This document shows positions 1-8,347 of a stretch of DNA of 64,000 nt, piece after piece. The translations under genes and the position numbers were made by a program. Numbering within the stretch: the stretch's first letter is position 1; every line of letters begins with the position of its first letter. Location of the stretch: the NCBI GenBank assembly GCA_017404205.1, contig JAFRCV010000013.1, positions 62,001-126,000 of the forward strand. The letters are read 5' to 3'. Source of the stretch: Erysipelotrichaceae bacterium (GTDB lineage: Bacteria > Bacillota_I > Bacilli_A > Erysipelotrichales > Erysipelotrichaceae). The notes under the pieces were generated by a model, which worked only from the letters and a program-made list of their open reading frames with translations, did not search any database and was not told where the DNA came from.

Positions 1-2
1 TT

Positions 3-665
3 GAATTATTGAGAAAGCACAATATCAACAATATATCTTTAGATATTATTTACTCCCTTCCAACACAGACTATGGATGATTTAAAGAAAACCATAGATGA
101 TGTTTTAAGTTTAAATGTTCCTCATCTTTCTTTATATTCATTGACAATTGAAAAGGGAACTATCTTTGATAAATTAAATTATTCTTCATTAGATGAAGAA
201 ACAGAAGCCGATATGTATGAGTATATTGAAAATATTTTAATAAAGAATAATTATGTTCATTATGAGATTGCTAATTTTGCTAAAGAAGGATATGAATCAA
301 AGCATAACTTAGGATATTGGAATTATGATGACTATGAAGGAGTATCTTGCGGTGCTGTTGGCAAATACAAGCATCATCGCTATACAAATCCTAAAGATGT
401 TTTAAGTTATATAAATGAAAAAGATATTGTCGAAATAGAAGAATTGACTAATTCAGAAGAAGCATTTGAAAATATCATGATGTCTTTAAGAACGATATAT
501 GGACTTGATTTAAGATTATTTAAAGAAAGATACAAAATAGATTTTTTAGAAGAGTATAAAGATGCGATTAATAAGCATGAAAATGATTTGATTATTAAAG
601 ATGGCCATTGTATATGCATTAATAGAGAAATATTAAACAGTATTTTAATAGATTTTATGGGCTAA
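3..665 (+). CDS. hemW: HemW-type radical SAM protein, C-terminal part (runs off left edge)
   Basis: The reading frame is open through the left edge, so only about 220 C-terminal residues are present and the radical-SAM CxxxCxxC motif lies outside the window. Visible HemW/HemN-like signatures are DIIYSLPTQT, HLSLYSLTIEKGT and YEIANFAKEGYESKHNLGYW, followed by the family's C-terminal winged-helix-like region. HemW is a heme-binding radical SAM protein once annotated as oxygen-independent coproporphyrinogen III oxidase; its proposed role is heme trafficking rather than decarboxylation. A TTG at position 9 is inside the gene and is not the start. Function is assigned from family resemblance; the gene is cut by the window, not broken. 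Confidence 0.9.
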   Translation, partial: ELLRKHNINNISLDIIYSLPTQTMDDLKKTIDDVLSLNVPHLSLYSLTIEKGTIFDKLNYSSLDEETEADMYEYIENILIKNNYVHYEIANFAKEGYESKHNLGYWNYDDYEGVSCGAVGKYKHHRYTNPKDVLSYINEKDIVEIEELTNSEEAFENIMMSLRTIYGLDLRLFKERYKIDFLEEYKDAINKHENDLIIKDGHCICINREILNSILIDFMG

Positions 666-670
666 AAGTA

Positions 671-699
671 TTGAAAAGGTTTTATTAAATTGATATTAT
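671..699 (+). promoter_or_regulatory. Predicted sigma-A promoter for rpsO
   Basis: TTGAAA (671-676) and TATTAT (694-699) are separated by 17 bases. The resulting leader of about 75 bases contains a small hairpin (AAAAG/CTTTT near 723-737) and an AAAAGGAG ribosome-binding site just before the rpsO ATG. A leader before rpsO is common because S15 often controls its own translation, but I do not recognise a specific S15-binding fold here. Confidence 0.55.
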
Positions 700-778
700 A
701 AATAAGCATTGTTGCTGAGTTTAAAAAGTCTCCGCTTTTATACCCGGCTTCAATCTAAAAAGAAAAAGGAGAAAAAAC

Positions 779-1045
779 ATGCTTACAAAAGAAGAAAAGC
801 AAGCCATTATTAAGGATTATGCTCTTAAAGAAGGTGATACTGGTTCACCAGAAGTACAAGTTGCTGTATTAACAGAACAAATTAACCGTCTTACTGAACA
901 TATGAAGAAAAATCCTAAAGATTTCCATTCAAATAGAGGTCTATTAATGATGGTTGGTAAAAGAAGAAGTTTCTTGGAATATCTAAAGAACAGTGATGTT
1001 AATAGATATAGAGAACTTGTTAAGAAGTTAGGTTTAAGAAAATAA
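779..1045 (+). CDS. rpsO: 30S ribosomal protein S15
   Basis: This 88-aa protein has the usual length and signatures of S15: [36 protein letters not shown] and the C-terminal RRSFLEYLK / [14 protein letters not shown]15 binds 16S rRNA in the central domain and nucleates assembly of the platform of the small subunit. The start has an excellent AAAAGGAG ribosome-binding site. It is a single-gene transcript here: a promoter lies upstream and an intrinsic terminator begins 13 bases after the stop. Nothing is unusual about the gene. Confidence 0.98.
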   Translation: MLTKEEKQAIIKDYALKEGDTGSPEVQVAVLTEQINRLTEHMKKNPKDFHSNRGLLMMVGKRRSFLEYLKNSDVNRYRELVKKLGLRK

Positions 1046-1058
1046 TTAAACACAACAC

Positions 1059-1086
1059 AAGGATATGGGAACATATCCTTTTCTTT
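1059..1086 (+). terminator. Intrinsic terminator of rpsO
   Basis: AAGGATATG (1059-1067) and CATATCCTT (1072-1080) form a perfect 9-bp stem with a GGAA loop, followed by TTCTTT. This ends the rpsO transcript. Confidence 0.85.
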
Positions 1087-1134
1087 ATCTTATTTATAAA
1101 TTAAGTGCTAATATAATTAATATGAGGTGGTTGT

Positions 1135-2298
1135 ATGAAGATATTAGATAAAGAATTATTGAATAAGACATTAGATGATAGATTTAATGATTATTTATTA
1201 CACAACAAGATTGCGGGTGCATCAGTATTAGTAGCTCAAAATGATGAAATAGTATATAAGAAACATTTTGGTTATAAGAATGTTTATACAAAAGAAGAAA
1301 TAAACGATCAAACGCTTTATCGATTGGCTTCAATGACTAAACCATTTAGCGGTATAGCTTTTTTGATTGGTCTAGAAAACGGCTGGTATAAGATGGAAGA
1401 TGATGTTTCGGATTACTTGCCATATTTTAAAGATTTATATGTTGGAAGAATTGAAAATGGTAAAGTTGTAAAAGACCATATTGCAAAAAATTCAATTAAG
1501 ATGTGGATGCTACTATCAAATAGTAGTGGCTTTATGGTATCTGATGAAATCGGCAATTTAAATCATGATTCAGTTCCTCTAAGTGCTTATGAAACACTTG
1601 AATCATATGTAAAATATTGTGCTAATAATTGTCCATTGTCGTATGAACCAGGAACTGGAGCTTCATATAGTGGTTATGCAGCATTTAGTGCTTTTGCGGT
1701 AATTCTTGAACAAAAATCAGGAATGACTTACGAAGAATTTATAAAAGAAAAAATATGGAAACCATTAAATATTAAAGATGTAACATTCAAACCCACTGAT
1801 GAACAATGGGGCAGAATGATTTCAATGCATGATAGAACATCTGGTGGTTTAGGATCAGTAACTGTTGATATGGGCAAACATACATTTGAATCATTTCCTA
1901 TTGATTTTACATGCCCTGGTTGTTCAATGGCTGGATCTCTTGATGATTATTATAAATTCACAAGATTATTGTTAGGCAAAGGCGAAATTGATGGCATAAG
2001 AATATCTAATCCTGATTTATTTCCTTTAATGACAAGACGCTATATCGATAGAATGGGCTATAAGGGAAGAGAATTTTGGGGGCTAGGCGTAAGAGTTGTT
2101 TCTAATACACACACAAGGCTTGATGAAGGAAGCTTTGGTTGGTCTGGTGCTTATGGCTGTCATTTCTGGGTTGATCCAAAGAATAATATAATTGCGATTT
2201 TATTAAGAAATTCACGTTATTATGATTCGCATGGTTGTGGAGTAATGGGCGGCGAATTTGAAAAAGCTGTCATGACATGTGCTAAAGAAGTGGAATGA
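1135..2298 (+). CDS. Serine hydrolase of the beta-lactamase / class C PBP family
   Basis: The 387-aa protein has the serine beta-lactamase fold. The nucleophile motif SxxK is S66-M-T-K69 within LASMTKPFSG, the second motif is Y-S-G (in GTGASYSGYAAF), and the third region is FGWSGAYGCHFWVDP, the usual spacing for EstB-like esterases and class C penicillin-binding-like proteins. No signal peptide is visible, so the enzyme is probably cytoplasmic and more likely an esterase or peptidase than a resistance beta-lactamase. The ATG follows GAGGTGG at good spacing. It sits between rpsO and an acetyltransferase, apparently with its own promoter. The substrate cannot be told from sequence. Confidence 0.85.
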   Translation: MKILDKELLNKTLDDRFNDYLLHNKIAGASVLVAQNDEIVYKKHFGYKNVYTKEEINDQTLYRLASMTKPFSGIAFLIGLENGWYKMEDDVSDYLPYFKDLYVGRIENGKVVKDHIAKNSIKMWMLLSNSSGFMVSDEIGNLNHDSVPLSAYETLESYVKYCANNCPLSYEPGTGASYSGYAAFSAFAVILEQKSGMTYEEFIKEKIWKPLNIKDVTFKPTDEQWGRMISMHDRTSGGLGSVTVDMGKHTFESFPIDFTCPGCSMAGSLDDYYKFTRLLLGKGEIDGIRISNPDLFPLMTRRYIDRMGYKGREFWGLGVRVVSNTHTRLDEGSFGWSGAYGCHFWVDPKNNIIAILLRNSRYYDSHGCGVMGGEFEKAVMTCAKEVE

Positions 2299-2343
2299 TT
2301 ATAATTAATTGATTTCACTTCATTTGAAAAGGAGACAAAACAC

Positions 2344-3090
2344 ATGGAATATATAAAAGTAGCAAAAGAGAATATTGAAGAAGAACATATTTGTTGCGCT
2401 ATATCTAACAATAAAGACATACAAGTTTCATCAAAAAAAGCATGGCTTTTAGATCGATTTGATGATGGTCTTGTATTTTTGAAAAGTGTTGAAAGAGGCA
2501 AGTGCTTTATAGAATATATTCCAGTAGAGAACGCATGGAATCCAATTGATGGAAAAGGATTTATGTATATTGATTGTTTATGGGTATCTGGTTCATTTAA
2601 GGGCCATGGATATTCAAATGATCTTTTAGATATTTGTATCAAGGACAGCAAAGAAAAAGGGAAGATAGGACTTTGTATTTTAAGTTCTGCAAAGAAAAAA
2701 CCATTTTTGGCTGATCAAAAGTATTTGGCACATAAGGGCTTTTTTGTATGTGATGAATCAGACAATGGAATTCAACTTTGGTGCTTACCATTTTCTAATG
2801 ATGCTAGAAAACCAAAATTCAAAGAATATGCTAAACATCCTCATGTTAATGAAAAAGGCTATGTTCTTTACTATACAAATCAATGTCCATTTAATGGAAA
2901 ATATGTACCAATTATTGAACAATGCGCAAAAGAACACGATATTGCCTTTAAAGCAATTCATATAGAAAACAAAGAAGAAGCTCAAAAGGCACCTACGCCA
3001 ATTACAACTTATGCGCTTTTTTATGATGGAAAATACTTAACAAATGAGCAAATGAATGAAGCAAGATTTTTAAAACTTATTGCTTCCTAG
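2344..3090 (+). CDS. GNAT acetyltransferase with C-terminal YoaP-like domain
   Basis: The 248-aa protein has an N-terminal GNAT-like half with an acetyl-CoA loop resembling Q/RxxGxG/A (GSFKGHGYSNDLL, about residues 81-93). The C-terminal half resembles the YoaP-like domain that follows GNAT domains in many Firmicutes and carries a thioredoxin-like YYTNQCPFNGKYVP segment. The ATG is preceded by AAAAGGAGA. The acceptor substrate is unknown. It is the last chromosomal gene before the foreign island, and no strong terminator is visible after it. Confidence 0.8.
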   Translation: MEYIKVAKENIEEEHICCAISNNKDIQVSSKKAWLLDRFDDGLVFLKSVERGKCFIEYIPVENAWNPIDGKGFMYIDCLWVSGSFKGHGYSNDLLDICIKDSKEKGKIGLCILSSAKKKPFLADQKYLAHKGFFVCDESDNGIQLWCLPFSNDARKPKFKEYAKHPHVNEKGYVLYYTNQCPFNGKYVPIIEQCAKEHDIAFKAIHIENKEEAQKAPTPITTYALFYDGKYLTNEQMNEARFLKLIAS

Positions 3091-3489
3091 TTTAACTTAT
3101 GTCTTTTAATAAATAAGTAAATAAATACAAATTTAGATATTATAAGATAAATAGCATATAATCAAATTATTATTTGTTTATCATGATAATCCTTGGAGTA
3201 AGAACGAAATGCCTTGAAAAATAGCGGTTTGCAACGCTTTATGAAGCTGAAATCCAAAATTTACAACAGTTTTACAACAAAATAGAGCTTCTTCATGAAG
3301 CATATTACAAAGAGATCAAACTGCAGATGGCCTCTCTGTTTTCCGATTGTTGATTTTAACAATATAAAATCAGAAGCAATTTAAATGTAAGTCATAATGA
3401 TTTTGAAAAAGCGATTATGGTAATTATACGTTATAATTAGCTTGTTCATTACAGTAGTATGGATACTTTTTTTCAAGTCTGAAAAATAA
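3091..3489. other. Gene-free junction: chromosome to integrated element
   Basis: No convincing gene lies in these 399 bases. The first about 110 bases are AT-rich and resemble the host. From about 3205 onward the composition changes and the left-end repeats of the island appear (3212-3235 and 3263-3279). Short palindromic stretches around 3290-3350 could be integrase-arm or regulatory sequence. A TATAAT at 3432-3437 may drive the next gene, but I see no well-spaced -35 box. Confidence 0.6.
3212..3279 (+). repeat. Left end of the integrated element: terminal inverted repeat and arm site
   Basis: CCTTGA at 3212-3217 begins a segment ending in CAAC at 3235 that resembles, in inverted orientation, 16852-16877 at the other end. 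Inside it, ACAACAGTTTTACAACA (3263-3279) matches the reverse complement of 16840-16856 at 16 of 17 positions. Tn916-family elements have imperfect inverted ends bound by integrase. Confidence 0.6.
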
Positions 3490-4671
3490 ATGTTGAAAGG
3501 GTTAACGGTAGTGACTATGGAAAAAATAATGGAACTTTTATCAAATTTAAATGAGAAACTTAAAAAGCATCCAGATGTTAGAAGTGTATATAAGCGTTCT
3601 ATGGAAAATGAAAAGAAGCAAGTGTTAATACATAATTATAGTTTATACACGGATGCTTGGAGGGCTTTTAAAACGAATCTACAAATGCTAAGGGAGATAG
3701 ACTTTGAAGAGCTAACTGAGAATAAGCCTACGATAGACGTGTTGAAAGTGGCGCTATCTTTGTTGCAATATTCAGTTTTAGATAAGACGGAAATAGAGGC
3801 CATAATTAAGAAAGAAGACGATTTTCTGTTGTTTCTAGATACAGCTGCTATGTTGGTGATATTTTGTGTTAATTGTCATATAACGAGAAGAATATCAACA
3901 CTAATTGATGATGAACTGGTAATGAATAATATAGCTAGCGGAAAGCAGATTTACAGAGGTGTTTCTAATTCTGGATATGGACTAATACCTACAATGTATA
4001 GAGGGATTTCAATTGGAAGTGGATTTGGTGTGGTTAATTCAACTAAGCTGAAAAATCTATACATCAATGCAAATTTATTATCAAAATACAAAGAAGTTTT
4101 CGGAAAGGATGATGTCGATTACGCTTTCTGTGCGTTTGCGCAACATTCAAAGTCGTATAGTCCGTTACTCGATTTTACGGAAGATGTTAAAGTGGCACTC
4201 TCATTTGCAACAATTAATTCTGGGTCAATAAATGATTATGAAAGAAATGATGCGGCTTTATATTGTATGTCGTTTGATGCAATTACCTGTTTGGAACGAA
4301 TCGATTTCGACGATATCGATGTATTCATTAACGAAAAAAAGGTATCTATGTTTTCGGTTATAAGGGGTAAATGTCTGTTTCAGTGCACATATGATGATTT
4401 TCGAGTTGATGCGTTTATTTTGACAGACAAGACAAATGATAGAATGAAATATCAGAAAGGATGCTTCCTTTATTTTAGGAGAGCGGTCATAATAAATGGC
4501 AGTTTGCTGTTGCCGATTAATTTTGGTCGAATTAGAAAGTATACGATTCCCGCAAATGGAAAGACCTTAACAAAACGAAAGATAGCACAGAGAATCAAAT
4601 CTGATTACAAATACTACATGCCACAATATCTCATGGATCCATATAAGTACTTTGAGGAAGCGCCTCTGTAA
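3490..4671 (+). CDS. FRG-domain protein
   Basis: The protein is up to 393 aa. Its centre matches the FRG domain: IYRGVSNSGYGLIPTMYRG (from about residue 154) followed by FCAFAQHSKSYSPLLDFTED and VKVALSFATI, the AQH...LLDxT...ALxFA pattern of that family. FRG proteins are frequent in mobile elements and defence or toxin contexts, but their biochemical activity is not settled. The start is uncertain: ATG at 3490 has a poor ribosome-binding site, GTG at 3511 follows AAAGGG at good spacing, and ATG at 3517 is also possible. It stands alone at the left end of the island. A defence role is inferred from context only. Confidence 0.75.
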   Translation: MLKGLTVVTMEKIMELLSNLNEKLKKHPDVRSVYKRSMENEKKQVLIHNYSLYTDAWRAFKTNLQMLREIDFEELTENKPTIDVLKVALSLLQYSVLDKTEIEAIIKKEDDFLLFLDTAAMLVIFCVNCHITRRISTLIDDELVMNNIASGKQIYRGVSNSGYGLIPTMYRGISIGSGFGVVNSTKLKNLYINANLLSKYKEVFGKDDVDYAFCAFAQHSKSYSPLLDFTEDVKVALSFATINSGSINDYERNDAALYCMSFDAITCLERIDFDDIDVFINEKKVSMFSVIRGKCLFQCTYDDFRVDAFILTDKTNDRMKYQKGCFLYFRRAVIINGSLLLPINFGRIRKYTIPANGKTLTKRKIAQRIKSDYKYYMPQYLMDPYKYFEEAPL

Positions 4672-4755
4672 AAAGGATTAGTGCAGTTTAAATATAATAA
4701 GAGCATTGTGGTGAGTTATCTTTCATATTGCAAATAGCCTTTCAGTTTTATTTAT

Positions 4756-5101
4756 ATGAAACACGTCGAGACGGTTGTCGCTCTTTCCCACCAAAAATCA
4801 CAGTAAATATATTGATGTTGAGGTTGCTGTGGATGAACTATCCACAACAGGACCGGAAATGCGAAATTTAGCCACTTATGGAGCAATTAAGCAGTATTGT
4901 CTAGATAATCACGATATGAAGGTGACTACACTTTATATCACTCAGGTTAAGCATAAATGTGGTCTTCCGATGCGACCGAACTATAATATTTCTAGTAATG
5001 AGCATTACATCCAAACACAATGCCCGCCAGAAAAGGAAGAAGCCATTATGGATGCGTTGAAATACTTTGAAGTGATTAAGAAAAAACAGAATGTTTGCTG
5101 A
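4756..5101 (+). pseudogene. 3' remnant of a RumA/RlmD-like methyltransferase gene of integrative elements
   Basis: From 4756, one frame reads MKHVETVVALSHQKSQ then stops. HVETVVAL is the conserved end of the class I RNA/DNA methyltransferase domain. The next frame (4775 to 5101, with only a TTG as possible start) continues with KYIDVEVAVDELSTTG and ends in CPPEKEEAIMDALKYFEVI, the tail attached to RumA-annotated proteins of Clostridia integrative elements. The catalytic part upstream is missing and a frameshift lies near 4775-4800. I read this as a deletion remnant, not a functional 108-aa protein. Confidence 0.7.
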
Positions 5102-5103
5102 TT

Positions 5104-5134
5104 GAGGATGTTTCGTAAAGGAGCATCCTTTTTT
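5104..5134 (+). terminator. Hairpin plus T-run after the methyltransferase remnant
   Basis: AGGATG (5105-5110) pairs with CATCCT (5124-5129) and is followed by TTTTT. It terminates the old methyltransferase transcript just before the DUF6017 gene. Confidence 0.65.
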
Positions 5135-5161
5135 GTTGCCAAAAGGAAGGAGGAAGCGGAA

Positions 5162-6055
5162 ATGGCAGTATTCAGAGTAGAAAAGACAAAAGATTATACT
5201 GTGATGTCAAATCACCATCTTAAAAACAAAAATATATCCTTGAAAGCAAAAGGATTATTATCGCAGATGCTATCTCTTTCGGATGAGTGGGGTTATTCGC
5301 TCAAGGGTTTAGCGAAGATAAATAAGGAGAGCGTTGATGCTGTAAGAACCGCCGTACTGGAACTTGAAAAAGCCGGCTATGTTGTTAGAGAACAGACCAG
5401 AGCCTCACAGGGCACATTTAGTCAAACAGCATACACGATTTATGAAGAACCGCAATTGGATTATCCGATATTGGAAAATCCAATCACGGATAATCCGATA
5501 ACGGAGAAACCGATATCGGATAATCCAATACAATTAAATACTATTCAAGAAAATAAAAAAGAATTAAATACGGATGATATAAAAGACTCATCTAATCTTA
5601 TCTCATCCCTATTTCCCTTCTCTTATGAGTGTGAAAATGTGGAAAACTCAGATGAGATGAGAAAGGATGAGAAGAGAAATATTAAACACAATAATTATGA
5701 TTATTGGAAATATCAGATTCAAACCAATCTGGACTTTGAATCGCTTAAGATATCTTATCCGTATGATCTGAAATTCATTGATGAAATTATAGAAATCATG
5801 GTGGAAACGGTTATGTCTAACGGTGATACCATTCAGATTGCAAGCAACAAGTATCCGCATTCTGTGGTTAAAGAAAGATTCTTGAATGTTGACTACGGCC
5901 ATGTGCAGTACATCATTGATTGCTTCAAAGAAAATGCCAAGCTGAAGGAAATCAAGAATATCAAACAGTATTTGAAAGCCGTGATATTCAATGCCCCGGC
6001 AACGATAGATAGTTATTATACAGCTATGGTTCAGCATGATATGTACGGTTATTGA
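5162..6055 (+). CDS. Replication-initiator-like protein with DUF6017 C-terminus
   Basis: The ATG at 5162 is chosen over upstream in-frame codons because GGAAGGAGG lies 8 bases before it. It gives 297 aa. Residues 1-100 are a winged-helix region typical of element replication initiators (YTVMSNHHLKNKNISLKAKG, then SLKGLAKINKESVDAV). A middle linker has repeated N-P-I units (ENPITDNPITEKPISDNPIQ). The C-terminus matches DUF6017 (YPYDLKFIDEIIEIMVETV, then VDYGHVQYIIDCFKEN and IKQYLKAVIFNAPATIDSYY). These proteins occur in integrative and conjugative elements and probably bind DNA for replication or maintenance. The frame is intact, unlike several neighbours. Confidence 0.8.
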   Translation: MAVFRVEKTKDYTVMSNHHLKNKNISLKAKGLLSQMLSLSDEWGYSLKGLAKINKESVDAVRTAVLELEKAGYVVREQTRASQGTFSQTAYTIYEEPQLDYPILENPITDNPITEKPISDNPIQLNTIQENKKELNTDDIKDSSNLISSLFPFSYECENVENSDEMRKDEKRNIKHNNYDYWKYQIQTNLDFESLKISYPYDLKFIDEIIEIMVETVMSNGDTIQIASNKYPHSVVKERFLNVDYGHVQYIIDCFKENAKLKEIKNIKQYLKAVIFNAPATIDSYYTAMVQHDMYGY

Positions 6056-6126
6056 AGAAAACAGAATGAAAAGTAACGGAGGAAATGCTATAATGCGTTC
6101 GAGCAAAGCACATCAGAGGTGGTATT

Positions 6127-6348
6127 ATGGCAGGAAAATATAAGCCCGGTGATACCGTCTATATCGTCTCATCTGTGAAATGGATTAAAGAAGCCAAGGT
6201 CTTAAAGTATTCCGGCGGATTCTACACCTTACAGTTTACGGATACAGTCGGAGGGATAAAGCTTAGGGAAAGCAGGCGCTTCCCTACGGAGGAGGAAGCG
6301 AAGAAAGGTGTAGGAGAAAGAAAAACATGCAAGAGGACACCTATGTGA
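6127..6348 (+). CDS. Small KOW/SH3-like element protein
   Basis: A 73-aa protein with YKPGDTVYIVSSVKWIKEAKVLKYSGGFYTLQF, an SH3-like beta-rich pattern, ending in a charged FPTEEEAKK segment. It is a recurrent companion of the DUF6017 gene in Clostridia integrative elements; its function is unknown. A GAGGTGG ribosome-binding site precedes the ATG. Its 3' end overlaps the next, broken gene by 22 bases, which suggests translational coupling in the original operon. Confidence 0.65.
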   Translation: MAGKYKPGDTVYIVSSVKWIKEAKVLKYSGGFYTLQFTDTVGGIKLRESRRFPTEEEAKKGVGERKTCKRTPM

Positions 6349-6900
6349 AAAACAAAGAAGACATGAACTTCCAAAGTGTCGAAGCATTACAGCAAGTGGT
6401 TAATGTTGTGAATGAAGCTTCGAACGCACTTAATGACAAAACTCGCACTATAAGAGAGAGCGCAATACCAGAGGTGTTAGCAGGTGCACTTGGCGCAGGA
6501 ATAGGAGGAGTTGGTTCTTTTGCCACTCTATACGGACTTGGAACTGTGGGGCTTTCTGCTGCTGGAATAACTCCAGGATTAGCGGCAGCTGGGGCATTAG
6601 TTGGCGGTGGAATGGTAGCAGGCATCTTTGTGTTGGCCGCTCCGGTAGTGCTTCTTGCGGCTGGGGTGTCGGTATAGCCTCACAACTCAAGAATAAACAA
6701 TTAAGGCAGGAAAAAGAAAGACTTTATCAGGTTGCGTTACAAAAGATGATACAATAATAAAGGCTCTACAGGATGAGACAAATGCTGATAGAGAACGAAT
6801 TGACTATCTTCAAAGCCTTAATATTCTGTTGCAACAAGCAATTAAGGATTTACAAAGCGATTTAGGAATCACATCTTTAGTTTTGGAGGGGAAATGCTAA
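6327..6900 (+). pseudogene. Frameshifted glycine-rich membrane / coiled-coil element protein
   Basis: The first frame (6327-6677) encodes an N-terminal helix and a Gly/Ala-rich membrane stretch (VLAGALGAGIGGVGSFATL to VLAAPVVLLAAG) and then stops. Another frame continues directly from about 6660 with GVGIASQLKNKQLRQEKERL, and a third from about 6755 with ALQDETNADRERIDYLQSLN to the stop at 6898-6900. Joined, they form one protein of about 190 aa with a membrane region and a C-terminal coiled coil, which is how the intact element protein reads. Two frameshifts are therefore inferred. AGGAG at 6312-6316 supports the start. Confidence 0.7.
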
Positions 6901-7253
6901 GCATAAATTATCAAACGCTATCAAAACTGGTGGCTGAATGCGGGAAAGCCCTTAGTAAAACATTATCCGACCCCAATGTCCAAACCACTATTGTGACGGC
7001 GGTTGGCGCGTCAGTTGTGACAGGTGTCATAGTTGATCAGATAGACAAGAAGGATATCAAAAAGGCAAAAGAAGAATTGGCTATCAAAGAAGCTCTGTAT
7101 AAGGATGCATTAGCGAAGCACGATGCGATGATGAAAGAGCTAACGGAAGAGGCAAATCTATCGAAAGAGCGCCAGGAATACCTGATAGAACTTAACAAAA
7201 AAATGGTTAGACAAATACAAATCTGCAAGGAAGAAATGGATGAGCAAGTATAA
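6894..7253 (+). CDS. Element-borne coiled-coil protein of unknown function
   Basis: A 119-aa protein with a small hydrophobic stretch (TTIVTAVGASVVTGVIV, about residues 31-47) followed by a long Lys/Glu-rich coiled coil. The ATG overlaps the stop of the broken upstream gene and follows TTGGAGGGG, a strong ribosome-binding site. Its end overlaps the next gene. It resembles small proteins accompanying the glycine-rich membrane protein in such elements. I do not recognise a family; with both neighbours broken it may no longer work. Confidence 0.55.
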   Translation: MLSINYQTLSKLVAECGKALSKTLSDPNVQTTIVTAVGASVVTGVIVDQIDKKDIKKAKEELAIKEALYKDALAKHDAMMKELTEEANLSKERQEYLIELNKKMVRQIQICKEEMDEQV

Positions 7254-8248
7254 GTATTCAGATATTGAACAACAAATAAATAATGTGCTCAAGCATCAGG
7301 AAAAGGAACTGGTCTTCATCTCGTTTCCTAATACAAGCGAAATTGATAGTCACATTCAAAGAAGTGAAGATATTCTTAAGATGCTTGGCGTAAGCCTTCC
7401 TGACAGACAATCATTAGCATTGCCGCCAGAAGCAAAAAGGGTAATGGTTCTTCCAACATGGGAGAGTTTGTGCAAGGAATCTGAAGCAAGCGTTGGAAAT
7501 CAAGTTTCTCTTGAAGAGCTATTTCTGCGGAGGAAATAGAGCAAAACAAAATCGCTATTAAGCAATTAAACGAAGAGTATAATCAAATTCATCGTTTAGA
7601 TAGAAATGATATTGCAATCTCTGCAGCCGCCGGATTACTGGCTGCAGTAACTGATATATTGATGATAGGGATTCCGCAAAAGACGCCAGAAGGATTGAAG
7701 GGTGGAGTTCTGGCTAATTATGTTAGGGATTATTTTGATAAAAAATATCTAGAACAGGAAATGAGCATCCTTGCAAATTCAAGCGTTAGTAAGGTGCCTT
7801 ATGATGCTCAAGATAACCGCGATACAAGTATATAGTCGATGGTCTATTTGCTTACTATCATAGATTGCTTTCTTTGGGGCATGATCCCCTTTTGGGATTA
7901 TTGTTTGGTGTCATGGATATTATGACGGGAAGGATGACCACTATAGATAAAAAGGGAAGAATAGTCTCCCAGATCATGGAATGTTATTCGGATAAAACCG
8001 AAAAGGATTTATTTCTGGCAATAGCAAAGCAGATAAACCATTTCAAGTCTGATATCACTACTTCCATGGGACTTCCGGCACCGCTAATGGGATTGTTTAA
8101 CCTGCTCCAATTTGGAAGTATAGGAGAGGTTGAGCAAACAATCGCAGAAATAGTACAGGGAATGTATTACGAAGGATATGACTTTGTTCATTTTTGCACA
8201 CTTTCCATACCAGTCCAATTGGGGTTATGTAACAAAAGAAGGAGATAA
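7240..8248 (+). pseudogene. Large conserved integrative-element protein, frameshifted and C-terminally truncated
   Basis: Frame one (7240-7539) reads through VLPTWESLCKESEASVGNQV and stops after LEELFLRRK. A second frame continues with LNEEYNQIHRLDRNDIAISA and ILMIGIPQKTPEG to SKVPYDAQDNRDTSI and a stop near 7835. A third continues with YYHRLLSLGHDPLLGLLFGV, MTGRMTTIDKKGR and MGLPAPLMGLFNLLQFGSIG, ending abnormally as QLGLCNKRRR. The pieces are collinear parts of one protein known to me from Clostridia mobile elements. At least two frameshifts and loss of the C-terminal part (my estimate, more than 100 residues) make it a pseudogene. Its function was never clear; it has hydrophobic, possibly membrane, segments. 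Confidence 0.7.
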
Positions 8249-8347
8249 GTTTTTTATCACTATAAATTTCCAGGTTAGATTTAAATAGAGAAGGCGCTCA
8301 TATGCAGAGGAATCTTGCGAGGAGACAAAACGAAAGAGGTACAGATT

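Noticed and set aside
1135-2298. Antibiotic-resistance beta-lactamase
   Set aside because: No signal peptide and the motifs fit EstB-like esterases or class C PBP-like hydrolases more generally; resistance cannot be claimed.
4775-5101. An active RlmD/RumA RNA methyltransferase
   Set aside because: Only the C-terminal tail remains; SAM-binding and catalytic Cys motifs are missing.
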